From Haplomitrium mnioides (taxonomy: Eukaryota; Marchantiophyta; Haplomitriopsida; Calobryales), in assembly GCA_049999725.1 (NCBI GenBank), contig JBNGIS010037902.1:1-38961 (forward strand): a stretch of DNA of 38,961 bases, read 5' to 3'. Position numbers and translations under genes: made by a program. Under the pieces are notes generated by a model that was not told the DNA's origin, made no database searches, and saw only the letters and a program-made list of their open reading frames with translations. Below are positions 20,347 through 31,960 of this stretch, one piece after another; the first letter of the stretch is position 1; each line of letters begins with the position of its first letter.

Positions 20347-20746
20347 NNNNNNNNNNNNNNNNNNNNNNNNNNNNNNNNNNNNNNNNNNNNNNNNNNNNNN
20401 NNNNNNNNNNNNNNNNNNNNNNNNNNNNNNNNNNNNNNNNNNNNNNNNNNNNNNNNNNNNNNNNNNNNNNNNNNNNNNNNNNNNNNNNNNNNNNNNNNNN
20501 NNNNNNNNNNNNNNNNNNNNNNNNNNNNNNNNNNNNNNNNNNNNNNNNNNNNNNNNNNNNNNNNNNNNNNNNNNNNNNNNNNNNNNNNNNNNNNNNNNNN
20601 NNNNNNNNNNNNNNNNNNNNNNNNNNNNNNNNNNNNNNNNNNNNNNNNNNNNNNNNNNNNNNNNNNNNNNNNNNNNNNNNNNNNNNNNNNNNNNNNNNNN
20701 NNNNNNNNNNNNNNNNNNNNNNNNNNNNNNNNNNNNNNNNNNNNNN
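20347..20746. other. Assembly gap of 400 N
   Basis: It hides the outer end of the gypsy 5' LTR and its target duplication. The right edge is an AT dinucleotide repeat (20747-20761). Confidence 0.95.
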
Positions 20747-21779
20747 ATATATATATATATATTATAGAAATAAAGAGGATCCAATCTTGTTGAGAACACA
20801 ATTGGTCGATAAAAAGTTATACAAAGCTTGAGGCTTTTGGCAAACATTCATAGAAGTATCATTTCTTGTTTGTTTCAATTTGGCGGATACATTTGGACAA
20901 CTAAAAAAGCTCTACATCATTTGTCAAGGAAGGCCAATTGCATCTTTAGATTCCAAGTTGAAGAGCTTCATGCTCTACTTCCCCTTCTTTGTTGAGTAGC
21001 TCACAATTCAATACTCGTAGGCGTGTGCAATTCTGGGACCACCTCAATGATGTATATTGATTTTGTCTTTGGAGCAATAAAAACAAAGAAAAAAAGAGAT
21101 TGCACAAAAAATACTTCAAGTACAAACAAGATACACTAAAAATAAAATTAAAACATAACTTACAAGATGTCGTGGTTGATCATCCATGGTTGATAAACCG
21201 CATCTTCAATGATGCCAAATTGTTGTGAGGACTAAATTATGAGAAATGACCAAAATCTAAAGTGGTAGTTGCCACAAAAGAAGAAATCATATAAAAAAAT
21301 ATTGTCCTTACTGGAGGGCTCAGAGTCATCATACCTACACTCATTAAGGTTGTAATTGTATGGATTGTTAGCAATTGCTAGCATGAAACTTCTAGGTTTC
21401 TCTAAGATTTTGAGTTGTCTTGTATTGGACTCTCCATGGACTTGATAGTGTGAAACGTTGAGTACTTCAAGATAGGATTGCAAGTCCAAGTCTTGTTCAT
21501 CAGTCCTTCCTTCAACTAGAAGGACAACAACTTCATTTTACTACCTCAACTTTCACTCTATGTCCTTCTCACAATAGAGCAAGAAGAAAAGAGGATAGGA
21601 GACCAAGGTTGGAGCATGGTCTTGGTCATCTGTAGCTTTTTAATCCCTATATATCTTTCCTACTTTTGCAACTATTGTCAATTTTTTGGCATATTGCCTC
21701 TTGAATGTTTTATCACCCTGAATAAAACATTTAAGAATTTAATAGGAGAAAATTTGAAGAGATAAAAAAAACCAAAATG
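20747..21779. other. AT-rich region, no gene recognised
   Basis: It begins with (AT)n. A minus-strand open stretch of 85 codons at 21232-21489 (with RQLKILEKPRSFMLAIANNP) has no family that I know. I would not call it a gene from this alone. Confidence 0.35.
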
Positions 21780-22209
21780 CAAAGACTCGAGAGTTCATTT
21801 GTACAAGATCTTAGTAGCTTATGTTTGCATGAACTTAAGAGTCTTTGTGTGCATGAACTAATGAGTCCATGTGCGAATGGACTTAAGAGTTCTTGCATGC
21901 ATAGACTATGAAGTCCAAGTATGCAGTGACTCTGAAGTTCACGTGCGCATGGATACTTTAGTCTATACGTGCAGGAATTCTGAAGTTCATGCATGCATGG
22001 ACTCTTGATTCCAAGTGTGTATAGGCCTTTTAGTGTAGACAAGAAAGAAATCTAGTCTATGCAAATATGGATCTAAGAGACTATGCGTGTATAGATTCTT
22101 TGGTCTATGCGAGCAAGGTCTCTAGAGTCCATGCTTGAATGGACTTTGTCAAGTCTATGCATTTGTCACTTGTGAAGTCATTTGTTTTTTGCATTGCAAA
22201 CTCCATATA
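21780..22209. repeat. 24-bp minisatellite of imperfect fold-back units
   Basis: About 17 units of 24 bp run in register, for example 21852-21875 CATGAACTAATGAGTCCATG..., 21924-21947, 21972-21995 and 21996-22019. The approximate consensus is CATGGACTCTGAAGTCCATG plus TGTG. Each unit is itself a near palindrome (ATGGACT with AGTCCAT around a 4-base loop). A few 23-bp units occur at 22044-22089. Because 24 is divisible by three, the minus strand shows an eight-residue periodic open frame, which I take as a by-product. Units decay at the right end. Confidence 0.85.
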
Positions 22210-25200
22210 CATGTGAATTAAAGCTATACAAAGAGGTTAGTTAAAAATAGTTCAAACATACTTTTCCAAAACAAATTGACGAGTAGTAGCATCAAAAGCA
22301 AAAATCTTTACGAACATGTTTTTTCTACTTGAATGGAAGGAGGACATCTTTGATTCCTCTGTATGGATGGGATATTCCATCATCGTCTCCTTCCACAAAT
22401 TACAACAAACCTCTTAACAAAAAGATTTCACCATTACTGCCAAAACCTTATGTCTCTCTAATTCACAAGATATTTTTTTCAACTGAAAGCTCTCCAGCTT
22501 CCACTCTTTTCAAAAATTTTGACTTCATCAAGAAGACCTTGAAGGGACATCCAAGTTTCTACTTCATGTCTTCCATTCTTAGTGAACCTTTGGCCCTTGG
22601 CTTCTAGCATTTCACCGAGTTCATCTCCCATATCAAAAAGTGCTTTATTGCAACTCCTAGAGCTCTCTACTTTTAAACACAAGATCGAACCAATTGTCTT
22701 GAGAAGTCATTGTCTTCTCAAAAGTTGATGTTGGGTTGATCTCCAAAGTCTCTAGGAGTATTTTTTTTATGACACTATCATGCTTTCTATAAACCGTTGA
22801 TGCCTCTATTTGACCTTTTCAACTGAAGTCATCTCACAATGGTATCATTGGTTGTAATTGTCATCTATTGCAAAAATTTGGGCCTCTCTTGGTGTGAGTC
22901 TTACATACATATAGTAGTTGCAAGGCAAGAGCATAGGATTGTTTGCAACGTAGTTTGTAATCAATAATTGCCTTATAGTAGCATTGTGATTGTATCTATA
23001 CTTGTCAAGGTTCTCTATATCAAACTCTAGCTTATATTTTAACCCTCTTTTCGGGTTCACAACAACAATAAAAAGAATGCGTATATTTATTCATGAGCAT
23101 TCTCTTCGCTAGGGGCTTAAAAAAGTCTTCATTGAGGTGTCTGATCTAGAATGATCTTGAGTTATCCATTCCTTATTTTGGTATGTTCATATTTTCTAGC
23201 CGAATTGTTATTGTCTCCGTAGAAACTCTCCACCGTTGAATTGCAAAATCGATGATCTTGTTTTTGTCTTCTTTAAACAATGTGTGAGAATCCACTTGCT
23301 CCCTTTATTGAAATGTGTGGGGCCCTATGTGTGCTTGCCTCTTTGCTTTTCATGTAGGTTGTTGTAAAAGCTCTACTTAAAAAACTATTTTTGAGAGCTC
23401 TTAACACGTAAGTTTGGAGAGTGGAAAAAATTTAAGCATATAAAACACATCTTTCCAATTTCTTTTTTTCCTTTTCCTTCACAAAATTTTCTATGTTTTG
23501 TTGTTTTGTAGACTGTTTTCTAAAAATCCACATTTAAGGTATACGATCATCTAATAAGGATATTTTGTTCAAATAATTCCTTCAATTTTGTAGTTTATTA
23601 TTAATTTTAAACGGGAGAAGTATTCAAAGGCATAAGCAATTAGAATTTCAGGATTCATGTTCCAAAAATTGTTTCTTTTGGCAAGCAGTTAAATATAGTT
23701 TCAAATCCTTATTCTGAGGAAGGAAACATTGGAGTACCTAAAACATCAATTGTGATAGAAAGTATTTTGGGTAAAAACATGGTAGTTGTTGAACAAGATA
23801 CGTCAAAGAAAGAAGATTGAGTGAGTGAACCTTATGAGCATATAAAATCAAGGAGTGAACTCAATATCGACATAGGATTCTAGAATCAACCTTCTACATG
23901 TACTGGATCCTTCTTCCGAGTCAAGTGATCAAAGTTTACTTCTTCTCAATAGTACTCCATAAGGTCAACAGAGAGACATTCATGTCACATTCACAAGAAG
24001 GTTGTGGAGGTTTCTCTATCAGCATCACATGACAATGACAATGTTGAAGATCCAAATCTATTTGTTCAAAAGATAAAAAACATAAAATCGGATGAATGTT
24101 TCAATTTTGGGGGTGATTCCCTATCATCGTTGGCACCATTCAAACAACAAATAAATTTTAAACAAGTTAGGTCTGTGAGCGAGAATGAAAGATCCTTTGG
24201 AAATGGAAGTCAATTGGAGGAATCTTCAAACAATAGTTTAGGCAATGATTCAAGTAAAGAGTCTTACTTACCCAATATGTTTATGGAGGTATCACCATGA
24301 GCACCAATTGTTTTACAAAAGACATTTCTTTCTACTCAAGATTTTGATGAAGGCTATGTTTTGGCATGGTCTAGTTCTCCTACATCTCAACATGGTCTAC
24401 ATAGATCAAAAACATATTTCAAGAAAACAAACTTTTCTTCCAATGATGCAAAAGATCTCGAAGATAATGCTTTTTTCTTTGATGGTTGGATTTGCGTATA
24501 GACCCAATTGACCAACAAAGCATAAGAGTTCTTTTTTTACACCAAAAACAAAATGAGTAAATACTTTTAGTGACATTTCTTTACTAAAAATCTCTTATGA
24601 CGAAAGCTTTGTAAAAAAAAACTTGATCTAATATCCACTTTGAAACTGAAGAGAATTTTATATTGTCAAAATAATTTTTTATCATTGTGCAAGACAAATT
24701 TTTTAAGAAGTGCGAGAGAAACAAACTTTTTGCAAAGCATGAAGAATCAATATATTGTCATGTAGTGGGGAACACCAAGAAAATACTCTAATCTTGAGAA
24801 TCGATTTACTCTACCTCGCGATACAATTATTTGTAGAAGAGACTTTAAGTCAATATTCTTCATAAGGAATGATAGAATCCAAAGGATTCAAAATCTCAAT
24901 ATTGCAAATCCTATAGGCAATTTTGGAAATAGAGAATCATCTCCCAAAGGAGTATTTATGTGTATATGGATTGATAGGTTTTTTTTTTGAGAGACACTAT
25001 GAGAGAATTCCCTCTCACAAATACAACACAAGAGAATAAGAGATATGTCTCATTTGGATATCTTAGCCTCTTTATTGCCAAGAATGTTCTCTAAAAAATC
25101 AAGATGGGATTTCTCATGGTTGAATATACTCACAATCAAATCAGTCAAGTGTTCAATAGACTCTGAAAAAGTTTGAAACGTGCCAAGGTTTTCACGATAA

Positions 25201-26700
25201 CGAGTCTTAGCTACATTTGCCTTATAATTCTAAACTACAACTATTCTGATGAAGATTTGAGATTTCAAATTGTTTCTACAGCAATGTCTTTCTTTGGTTC
25301 AAAAGATGCATGATACTACCTTCAATCAACAATTCAAGTTCAAGTTGAGTGATTTGAAGGCAAAGATTTGTAGCAAACAATTTTCAAGAGATGAATTTTG
25401 GTTAACTCTAGTTGGTATTTGTCAATTCAAGTGTCTACTTGTGGATACAAAATTTGAAGTTCAATATTGATTCTTTTGAAGATATATTCTAAATCAAATA
25501 ATATAAAAAAGAAGAAAGAGAAGTTGATGTAGAAGAAGGGATCTTTGCAATAAGGGACAATATAAGTAAGAATTGCTACAAGTTCTTTACACATTTCGAT
25601 AATCAATGGTGGAATGGTTTTTCCCTTGCCTAATAATAGACTGCTACTTACATTCTTGAAAGAAAAAATTAAGGACTCAAAGCAAAATTTACCTTTCCAC
25701 CTTTACAATATGCAAATACTTGTAATAATTCTCAAAATGTTCATCTAACCTCTTTGTTTCATGCTTATCAGCCAGAGAAAGATGTTCTAGTATAACATAT
25801 GCTTTCAACTTGTCAAGCAATCTATAATGGAGCATCTAGACCATGAGAATAGGTTTTTTCACATCAAACAAGATGCAAACATAAATTTGACAATCTGCAT
25901 GATGTGAAAGCCAAAATGTTTATTTGTGTTGTTGCATCACTCGATCCAAAGAGCAGACTATTTCAGATTGCCAAAGTCTTCAGAAAATTTTCATTTAATA
26001 AGGAAGAACCTCTCAACTCGAAAAAAATACATGCTCAATGGTTTGTTTGTGAAGTTGAGGATATGTTTTTGCAACAATACTTTGTAGAAAAAATAGCAGC
26101 AACAAAAGGAAAATGTAAATCCAAGTTACATATTGATGTACTTGATATAACAAAATTATGATTTTGTCTTTTGATTTTCCGGAATCTCACACAATATGAC
26201 CTATTGAACAAAACTACTCTATCTACCATTAAACCAAACGTGCTTGATATATAAGACATATAGCAATCAATTTGGAAGTGTTTAAAAAATATTCAATCAA
26301 CTTTATTAGCATTAGCACAAACCGTGTTAATCTTGATGAATCTCTTGAAGCTAAATTTGTAGAAGTCAATATGAGTAACTAAAGCTATTTGAAACCCCAT
26401 TGTTTATTGTATACTTTCAATTTATGTTGTAATTTAAGTTTATTATTTTATAAAACACTTGAGAATTTAATTTAAAACATTTCTTGAGTTTTAATGCCAC
26501 ATTTTACTTATGAGTGTAAATCATTTCAAGTTCATTCTTATCATTTGGGAATGAAACTGAAGCATTCATTGAATATCTTTATTTGGTTTGTGACATGCTT
26601 TCTAATCTAAAATATCATATTCTTTCCAACTATATTTTTTGCTAGAAGAATTTAATGTTTTTTTTCTACTAAATCTTTTGCTGTTGATTTTAAGGGCTGC
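22210..26700. other. Long AT-rich region with short open frames, no identified gene
   Basis: I see no conserved domain. The best open pieces are minus 22479-22682 (LGEMLEAKGQRFTKNGRHEV), minus 22845-23060 (LTPREAQIFAIDDNYNQ at its end), plus 24004-24300 (a Ser/Asn-rich stretch with DPNLFVQKIKNIKSDECFNF) and plus 25904-26161 (MFICVVASLDPKSRLFQIAK). The frame near 24004 can be followed, with stops, from about 23640 to 24510, so a decayed gene is possible. None has a start context, splice pattern or family that I can name. Confidence 0.3.
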
Positions 26701-26911
26701 TTAAACATCTACCAAAATTAACTACCTAATATTTGCTAGGATGGACTTTGATGTAAAACTTTAAACCTCAAGCATGTTTGGCTCTGATGTAGAACTTTGA
26801 GCCATTTGTACTTTAAGATTCTAATTAAGAAAATTGAATTATAAACGTGTATAACATTATTGTGGAAAAACAAACCTTAACCACACTTCAACTCAGATCT
26901 AGAAATCAGAA

Positions 26912-27130
26912 CCCTATGCACGCATAGACTTTAATTCACAAATCAAAACCTCATGCATGCACAAACTCCGCTTGAAACTCAAAGCTTTTGTTGAATGTAG
27001 TTTTTGTTAACAATTGCTCAGATGTAGAACTGAGATTCCTTTACACACATGGGCTTTAGTGTGAAATTTGAAGCCTTCCACACACATAGACTCTCATACA
27101 AAACCGTGAACCTTGTACATACAAAGACTA
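26912..27130. repeat. 37-bp degenerate repeat cluster
   Basis: Units begin CCCTATGCACGCATAGACTT at 26912, CCTCATGCATGCACAAACTC at 26949, CCTTTACACACATGGGCTTT at 27038, CCTTCCACACACATAGACTC at 27074 and CCTTGTACATACAAAGACTA at about 27111. The period is 36-37 bp with an unrelated insert between the second and third units. Further decayed units may precede it from about 26730. It shares words such as GCATAGACT with the 24-bp arrays but has a different period. Confidence 0.6.
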
Positions 27131-27920
27131 CTTTAAAGAACAAAGATGCTAAACCACTTAAAGATACTATTGTGGAACTTGAAACCCTTCATTTTGAAGA
27201 ATGTGATCCAAAACTTGGAGCTCTCTATGTGCTTAGAATCTGAAGAAAATCTGTAAACCCACTTGCCTTTTCTATTTTGATCTATGACTCCATTGCATTT
27301 ATGAATCTCTGAATTTTAAAAGATTTTTAATTTCTGAACCATTGTAAAATATGACCACTTTACCTCTTGCGCATATGGATTTTGAACTACAATAGAAAGC
27401 TTTTTTCTTGCTTGAACTGCAAAATAGAGCTCTCAAATAAATGCAAGGTTTGGTTTTATTGGTTTTTTCTCGTGAGATTCCAAACTGGTTCTCTTCACTT
27501 TTGGTTTGTTTGGGTGTTTTTTTCAAGTTTTCTACTTTTTTAAAAATAATTTTTTAGTAGCACTATGTTTATGCATGCACAAAGCTTGTGCAACTAAATT
27601 TATTTTAAAAAAAAACTTATTCTCTCATATATTTCAAATTTTAGGATTCAAAATGCAATCAATGAAAAACATACTTTTAAATGATTTCAAGATTTTCATT
27701 AGAACTAAAAATATTGAATGAAAAATATTGAGTGTAATTGCTTCTTGCTCTATCAAGCTTGTTAAATTGGCAAAAATTCATGTAGCTTTTTTTTTTGGAA
27801 AATAACCTTGTTTTCATTGTTTTAAAGCTTGAAAGCAACATTTTTTACCATTTTGAATGTATTCACAATTGAAATTTTGTAAATATTATGAAATGTAGGC
27901 TATAAAGCTTCTTTTCCAAA
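27131..27920. other. AT-rich spacer
   Basis: Several runs of A or T are present (for example near 27607 and 27787). No gene or repeat is recognised. It ends at the probable outer edge of a copia LTR. Confidence 0.4.
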
Positions 27921-28067
27921 TGTCCCTCCATGCATATATCTTATTATTATATATTAAAAGATAGAAAGGGGTATATCTAAATAGAGGTAATCCAAACTAC
28001 CTCTTAACTTAGCTAGAGTTAAGATAACTAGCTAACTAGGTAACTATGGTTAGACTAGATTACAACA
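27921..28067 (-). repeat. 3' LTR of the minus-strand copia element
   Basis: On the minus strand it starts TGTTGTAATCTAGTC at 28067, straight after the polypurine tract. It contains TTAATATATAATAAT (promoter-like) and probably ends GGAGGGACA at 27921. The start is firm; the end is a guess because the 5' LTR is not available for comparison. Confidence 0.55.
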
Positions 28068-28078
28068 CTCCCCTTTGG
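28068..28078 (-). other. Polypurine tract of the copia element
   Basis: Minus-strand CCAAAGGGGAG lies immediately before TGTTGTAATC. This is the site where plus-strand DNA synthesis starts in copia elements, and it fixes the 3' LTR start. Confidence 0.7.
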
Positions 28079-29374
28079 TCGATGTATGGGAAAAACATAG
28101 ACCACAACGTAGAGCGAGTGCTAATCCTAGTATGATCTCTATCAATTTTAGGTTTGGCCTCATTAAAACCCTTCTTTGATCTCCAAGAGAAAGAGCTCCA
28201 CAACCCGTACATATAGGAGGGGTTATAAAAATAATAAAGTATTAAATTTTTTTTAAAAAGTTTACTATAGGTATAATGTAGGGATGGATGAAATATCTAA
28301 ATAGGGATAAAAGTATAGACATAAATTTAAAATTTTTCTATACTCTTTTATTATTATTATTTTTAGTATTATAATAAGATTTTTGAAATTTAGGTTTTCA
28401 TGTAGAACACTATCATGCGAGCAGGAGCTTGAAGCTGCTTTCGTGAAGAGGAATTCAGTCGAAGAAGAGAAAAAATGTCGATGGTGATTTTTGACGGCTG
28501 CACAAATCTGCAATGTGAAGACTATAAATCCATCCTTCTTCATTGATGGCATATGAATAATACGAATCTTTGAATGGTGCAGCGATGTAGTTTGTCGAAA
28601 GAATGCTGCAAAAGTCTGCAAATATTGAAGGGCGTTGAATCGCTTGCAGCGATGTCGTCAAGTGTTGTAGTAGTAGTGGATTAATACAGTCTGCGATTTT
28701 GTCTAGTGTTGCAGCAGTGGTGAATGAATACAGTCTGCGATTGATATTCGTTGATGGTGGATCAAATATTGAGTATATGTTGCAAAATCATATAGGTTTT
28801 GCGAACGATACTCGTCGGTGAATGTATTTTGCAAATCGAATCGGCTCTCCTTGAATCAGAAGCGTTGTGACTGTCGCTGGTACGCAAGGAGGTCGTCTGC
28901 AGTTTTGAATTGATTGCTTGAAATAGAATAGAGCTTCAAATGCCTCTGTATGGAAGAGACAATAGAGCTGCTTTGGCTATCTCTGGTTGAATCGAGTCGA
29001 AATGTGGTGGTATGAGCTGAAAAATTGATCAGAATGATTCAAAAAGCTAGTGATCTTCAAAGTATGCAGCAATATTGTCGATCTGCTGCAAAAATATAGA
29101 TAAGTATCGTGTCTATTCTTCAGTGTTTGAATAGTCAAAAAGGAGCCTCGTGTTGTATCTATGAAATATGAGCTAGTATTTGCATACGAACTGCATTTGA
29201 AGAATTAGAAATATGTTGGCGCAGCTAATATTGAGCTTTTTCTTGACTTGGATGCAGGTTGGACCGATGTAGAATACCAATTGCTGATGCTAAGAGACAT
29301 AGTGCTGTAGTTCATCAAAAGTATACTGTAAAGAAGATCAATAATCCTTATTAGAGATGTTTTATATGATCTTC
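28079..29374 (-). other. Long 3' untranslated region of the copia element
   Basis: About 1.3 kb lies between the end of pol and the polypurine tract, which is long for this group. It is rich in TGCAGC and CTGCGA words and has a tandem duplication at 28653-28742. No protein similarity is seen. A later insertion may account for the length. Confidence 0.45.
28653..28742. repeat. Imperfect tandem duplication of about 45 bp
   Basis: Two adjacent copies contain GTGTTGTAGTAGTAGTGGATT and GTGTTGCAGCAGTGGTGAAT respectively, each followed by AATACAGTCTGCGATT. They join at about 28698. Confidence 0.75.
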
Positions 29375-29854
29375 TCATTCTTGTTTTAGTAGAGTAGATA
29401 CCTTCCTCAATCCAATGCCTAAGATATGTTCTCTATGTGGTGATGGTGGCAAAGGTTTAGTGAACATATTTTCTCTGTTCTAAGCTGTGGGGATCCATTA
29501 TACTTTAATCTTATCCCCATATTGCTCATGGGTGTAGATCAATTTTGGAGCAACATGCTTGATTCTATCTCCTTTAATAAAGCCCTGTGCAATTTGATCC
29601 ATATAGGGTTTGTTATCCTTGTATATAATTGTAGGTTCTATAGGGATTGGTAAGCTTGTATGCTTGTGAATGTGCTCAATCATATTTCAGAGCCATACAC
29701 ACTCTCTAGTGGCTTCATATAAAGCAATGATCTCTGTGTGACTTGAAGACATAGCTATCATGGATTGTTTAATGCTTTTCCAAGAAATAGTTGTGGTGTC
29801 TTGTGGAAACACATATCACATTTGGGATTTAGCATCTTCAGGATCAGACAAACA
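29375..29854 (-). pseudogene. Copia RNase H remnant and pol C-terminus
   Basis: The minus strand has SSHTEIIALYEATRECVWL near 29700-29760, matching the SS.EAEY.A...A..E..WL motif of copia RNase H, where the Glu takes part in catalysis. KPYMDQIAQGFIKGDRIKHV follows, then MFTKPLPPSPHREHILGIGL near 29400-29460, the conserved end of copia pol. The frame closes with a TGA at 29375-29377 after STLLKQE. Stops lie near 29685, 29740 and 29850, so no product is expected. Confidence 0.75.
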
Positions 29855-31440
29855 TCATGCATGTGCATAACTAGTAATGGTGGTACTCAAATCTTTGGGA
29901 AAATACAAACCCATATCGATAGTTCCCTGTAGGTATATGAAAACTCGCTTCACACTGTTCCAATGTCGAACGGTTGGTTGAGAGCTATGCCTTGCTAGAA
30001 GGCTTACTACAAAGCAAATATCTGGCCTAGTCTGGTTGGCCAAATATAACAGTGCTCCTATCACTAATAGATAGGGTTTCTCAGATCCTAAGGTTGGTTC
30101 ATTGTCTCTTCGCCTTGTAAACATGCCCTTCAATATATCAAGAGTTCGCAAATCCACAGGAGTACTCACTAGATGTGAGTTGTGCATATGAAACTGTTGT
30201 AGAATTTTCTTTGTATAGGTTGATTGATGGATCAATATGCCATTGGGTAGGTACTCATACTGTATGCCAAGACAATGACTTGGCTGAGCAATATCTTTCA
30301 TATCAAAAATTGTTTTGAGTGTGGATATTGTCTTTGTAATCAAGGATGGAGTTCCGAGAATAGTTATATCATCTACATATGTTGACAAGATAAGAAATTC
30401 CTGGTCCTCTTTTTTGAGGAATAGACATACGGCAATATCTTCATTAATGAAGTTTAAGGCAAGCATCTCAGCTTTGAATCTCTTATACCAGATTCTGGCG
30501 CTCTGTTTTAAGCCATAATTGAGCAAAGCACCTATATTGCAAAGGTCTTTCCATTGTTTTCTTTGTGGACTTTCTTAGGTACATGTCTTTCAATGTCCTT
30601 GATAACTTGCAACATATTTTCTATGTGTGACCTCTTCCAGTGCTTGATAGGAGGTCCACTCGGAATTGCATCAACTAATGGTTGGGCCGGTGTGTAAAGC
30701 ACACTTTGTAAATACGGGACTATAGGTCTTGGCTGTTTCTGGTGCTCTTTCCAATGCTCAATAGGAGTCCCACTAGAGTTTTCATGAGCTAAAGGCTATG
30801 TATTCATATCAGCAAAAGGTTGAGTAGTCATGTTAGCTAAAGGCTGAGAGACACTATCGGCTAAAGGCAGATGAATATGGCTAATCATGCTCTTAGCATA
30901 TGAGAGAAAAGGTCCTCCTTTGCTCAGATATGTTATTTTCTCAATTTCAGCAAACAATGCAGTATTATTTGTTTTTGATTTCTCCCCATGAATATGAAAT
31001 ACTACTTGTTGAGTAGTTCCGGGGGCACAACCATATAAACTTCAGTGTCCATTATGCCATATAGATACGCAATCACGACATCCATCATATGCATAACTAG
31101 CTTATTAATTAATGCGAAAGCAATTAGGTATCTTTGTGTTATGGCATCCATCATCGATGAGTATGACAAGTCACAATGTCAACCATAAATTTGGGTATAG
31201 CCCTTTGCAACTAGTGTGGCTTTGTATCTGACCACTTTGTCTTGTGCATTTTGTTTCTTTACAAAGACGAATTTGTATCCAACAAAGTTTGTATCTGTTG
31301 GTGCAGATATTACAGAGCCAAAAACTTATTGCTTTATAAGTGAATCCAATTTAGAATTAATGGCCTCCTCTCATTTTGGCCAATCTGTTCTCTTTTGTGC
31401 TTCTTGCACTGTAAGTGGATCATGACTATTACTGGTAATT
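29855..31440 (-). pseudogene. Copia reverse transcriptase remnant with an internal insertion
   Basis: The minus strand begins with AQKRTDWPK, stop, EEAINSKLDSL near 31350, then FVGYKFVFVKKQNAQDKVVR, YKATLVAKGYTQIYG and DVVIAYLYGIMDTEVYMVVP near 31020. About 450 bp of non-RT sequence follows before GLKQSARIWYKRFKAEMLAL at about 30520. The active site YVDD is intact at 30368-30379 (LILSTYVDDITILG). The rest (29855-30526, 223 open codons) covers palm, thumb and the SYGALLYLAN-like segment (VIGALLYLANQTRPDICFVV). The reverse transcriptase copies element RNA to DNA. The N-terminal half has several stops; the C-terminal half is clean. Confidence 0.85.
30787..30882 (-). repeat. Four 24-bp units inside the copia RT
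   Basis: Units start at 30787, 30811, 30835 and 30859, each with AGCTAAAGGCT or a variant. In the pol frame they encode an eight-residue repeat of the form PLA(N/D)(M/S)..Q. Flanking copies of an ...HWK... segment at about 30626-30665 and 30738-30780 show a second, larger duplication. Confidence 0.75.
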
Positions 31441-31960
31441 TGTTGTGACATTAAAAATACAAAATTATCATCTATGGTAGTATTTTTTCTTGACCACACC
31501 TTCATTGTGTGCATATATTGAATTGAATTTTCCTCATTGTCCAGAGAATGAGGTATGGCAGGTTCAAAAGGTGTATGAACAAGAGTGAGTTTGTGTATAG
31601 GTATCTATCTAGGGCGAGTATCTTTAGATTTGGGAGGGCGACCTCTCTTAGTTCTTGACATGGTATCTACGGCCATGCTTTTAGAAGGTTGTACCCTTGC
31701 ATGGACATTAACTGATCAACATCTGATCGTGATACATTTGCAGCGTCATTGAATGCGTGAGGTAGTTGCTCTAAAGTCTGATGTAGATGCAAGATATGTT
31801 GGACCTTGACCTCTTTTTTTCGGGTGCAAGGATCATTCAAAAATGTATCCTTTGTTTTCAAGATCAATTGAAGATTATGGACAATCTTTGAACTCTATTT
31901 AGATCCTTAAGGTAAATGTATATCTTCAAAGAAATGGCAATCTTGGAATCTGTTTTTGCA
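31441..31960 (-). pseudogene. Copia integrase-RT hinge
   Basis: The minus strand reads HILHLHQTLEQLPHAFNDAA and SRSDVDQLMSMQG near 31700-31800, then a basic stretch (SRTKRGRPPKSKDTRPR) near 31630-31660. This is the variable linker between integrase and RT in copia elements. The basic run could act as a nuclear signal, but that is speculation. Confidence 0.5.

Noticed and set aside
21731-22042. Minus-strand Cys-rich eight-residue repeat protein
   Set aside because: The period is the 24-bp DNA repeat read in frame. The array runs past the frame into units of 23 bp that break it, and the unit's palindromy explains the pattern better.
21780-22209. A CRISPR-like array
   Set aside because: There are no unique spacers between repeats; units abut directly and the context is a plant genome.
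24004-24300. Ser/Asn-rich 98-codon frame as a host gene
   Set aside because: It reads plausibly with stops over a longer span, but I find no family, splice sites or start context; kept only as a note in the regional entry.
25904-26161. Possible hAT transposase fragment (VASLDPKSRLFQ)
   Set aside because: The short resemblance to the 'LDPR' region of hAT transposases is not backed by a dimerisation domain, terminal repeats or a target duplication.
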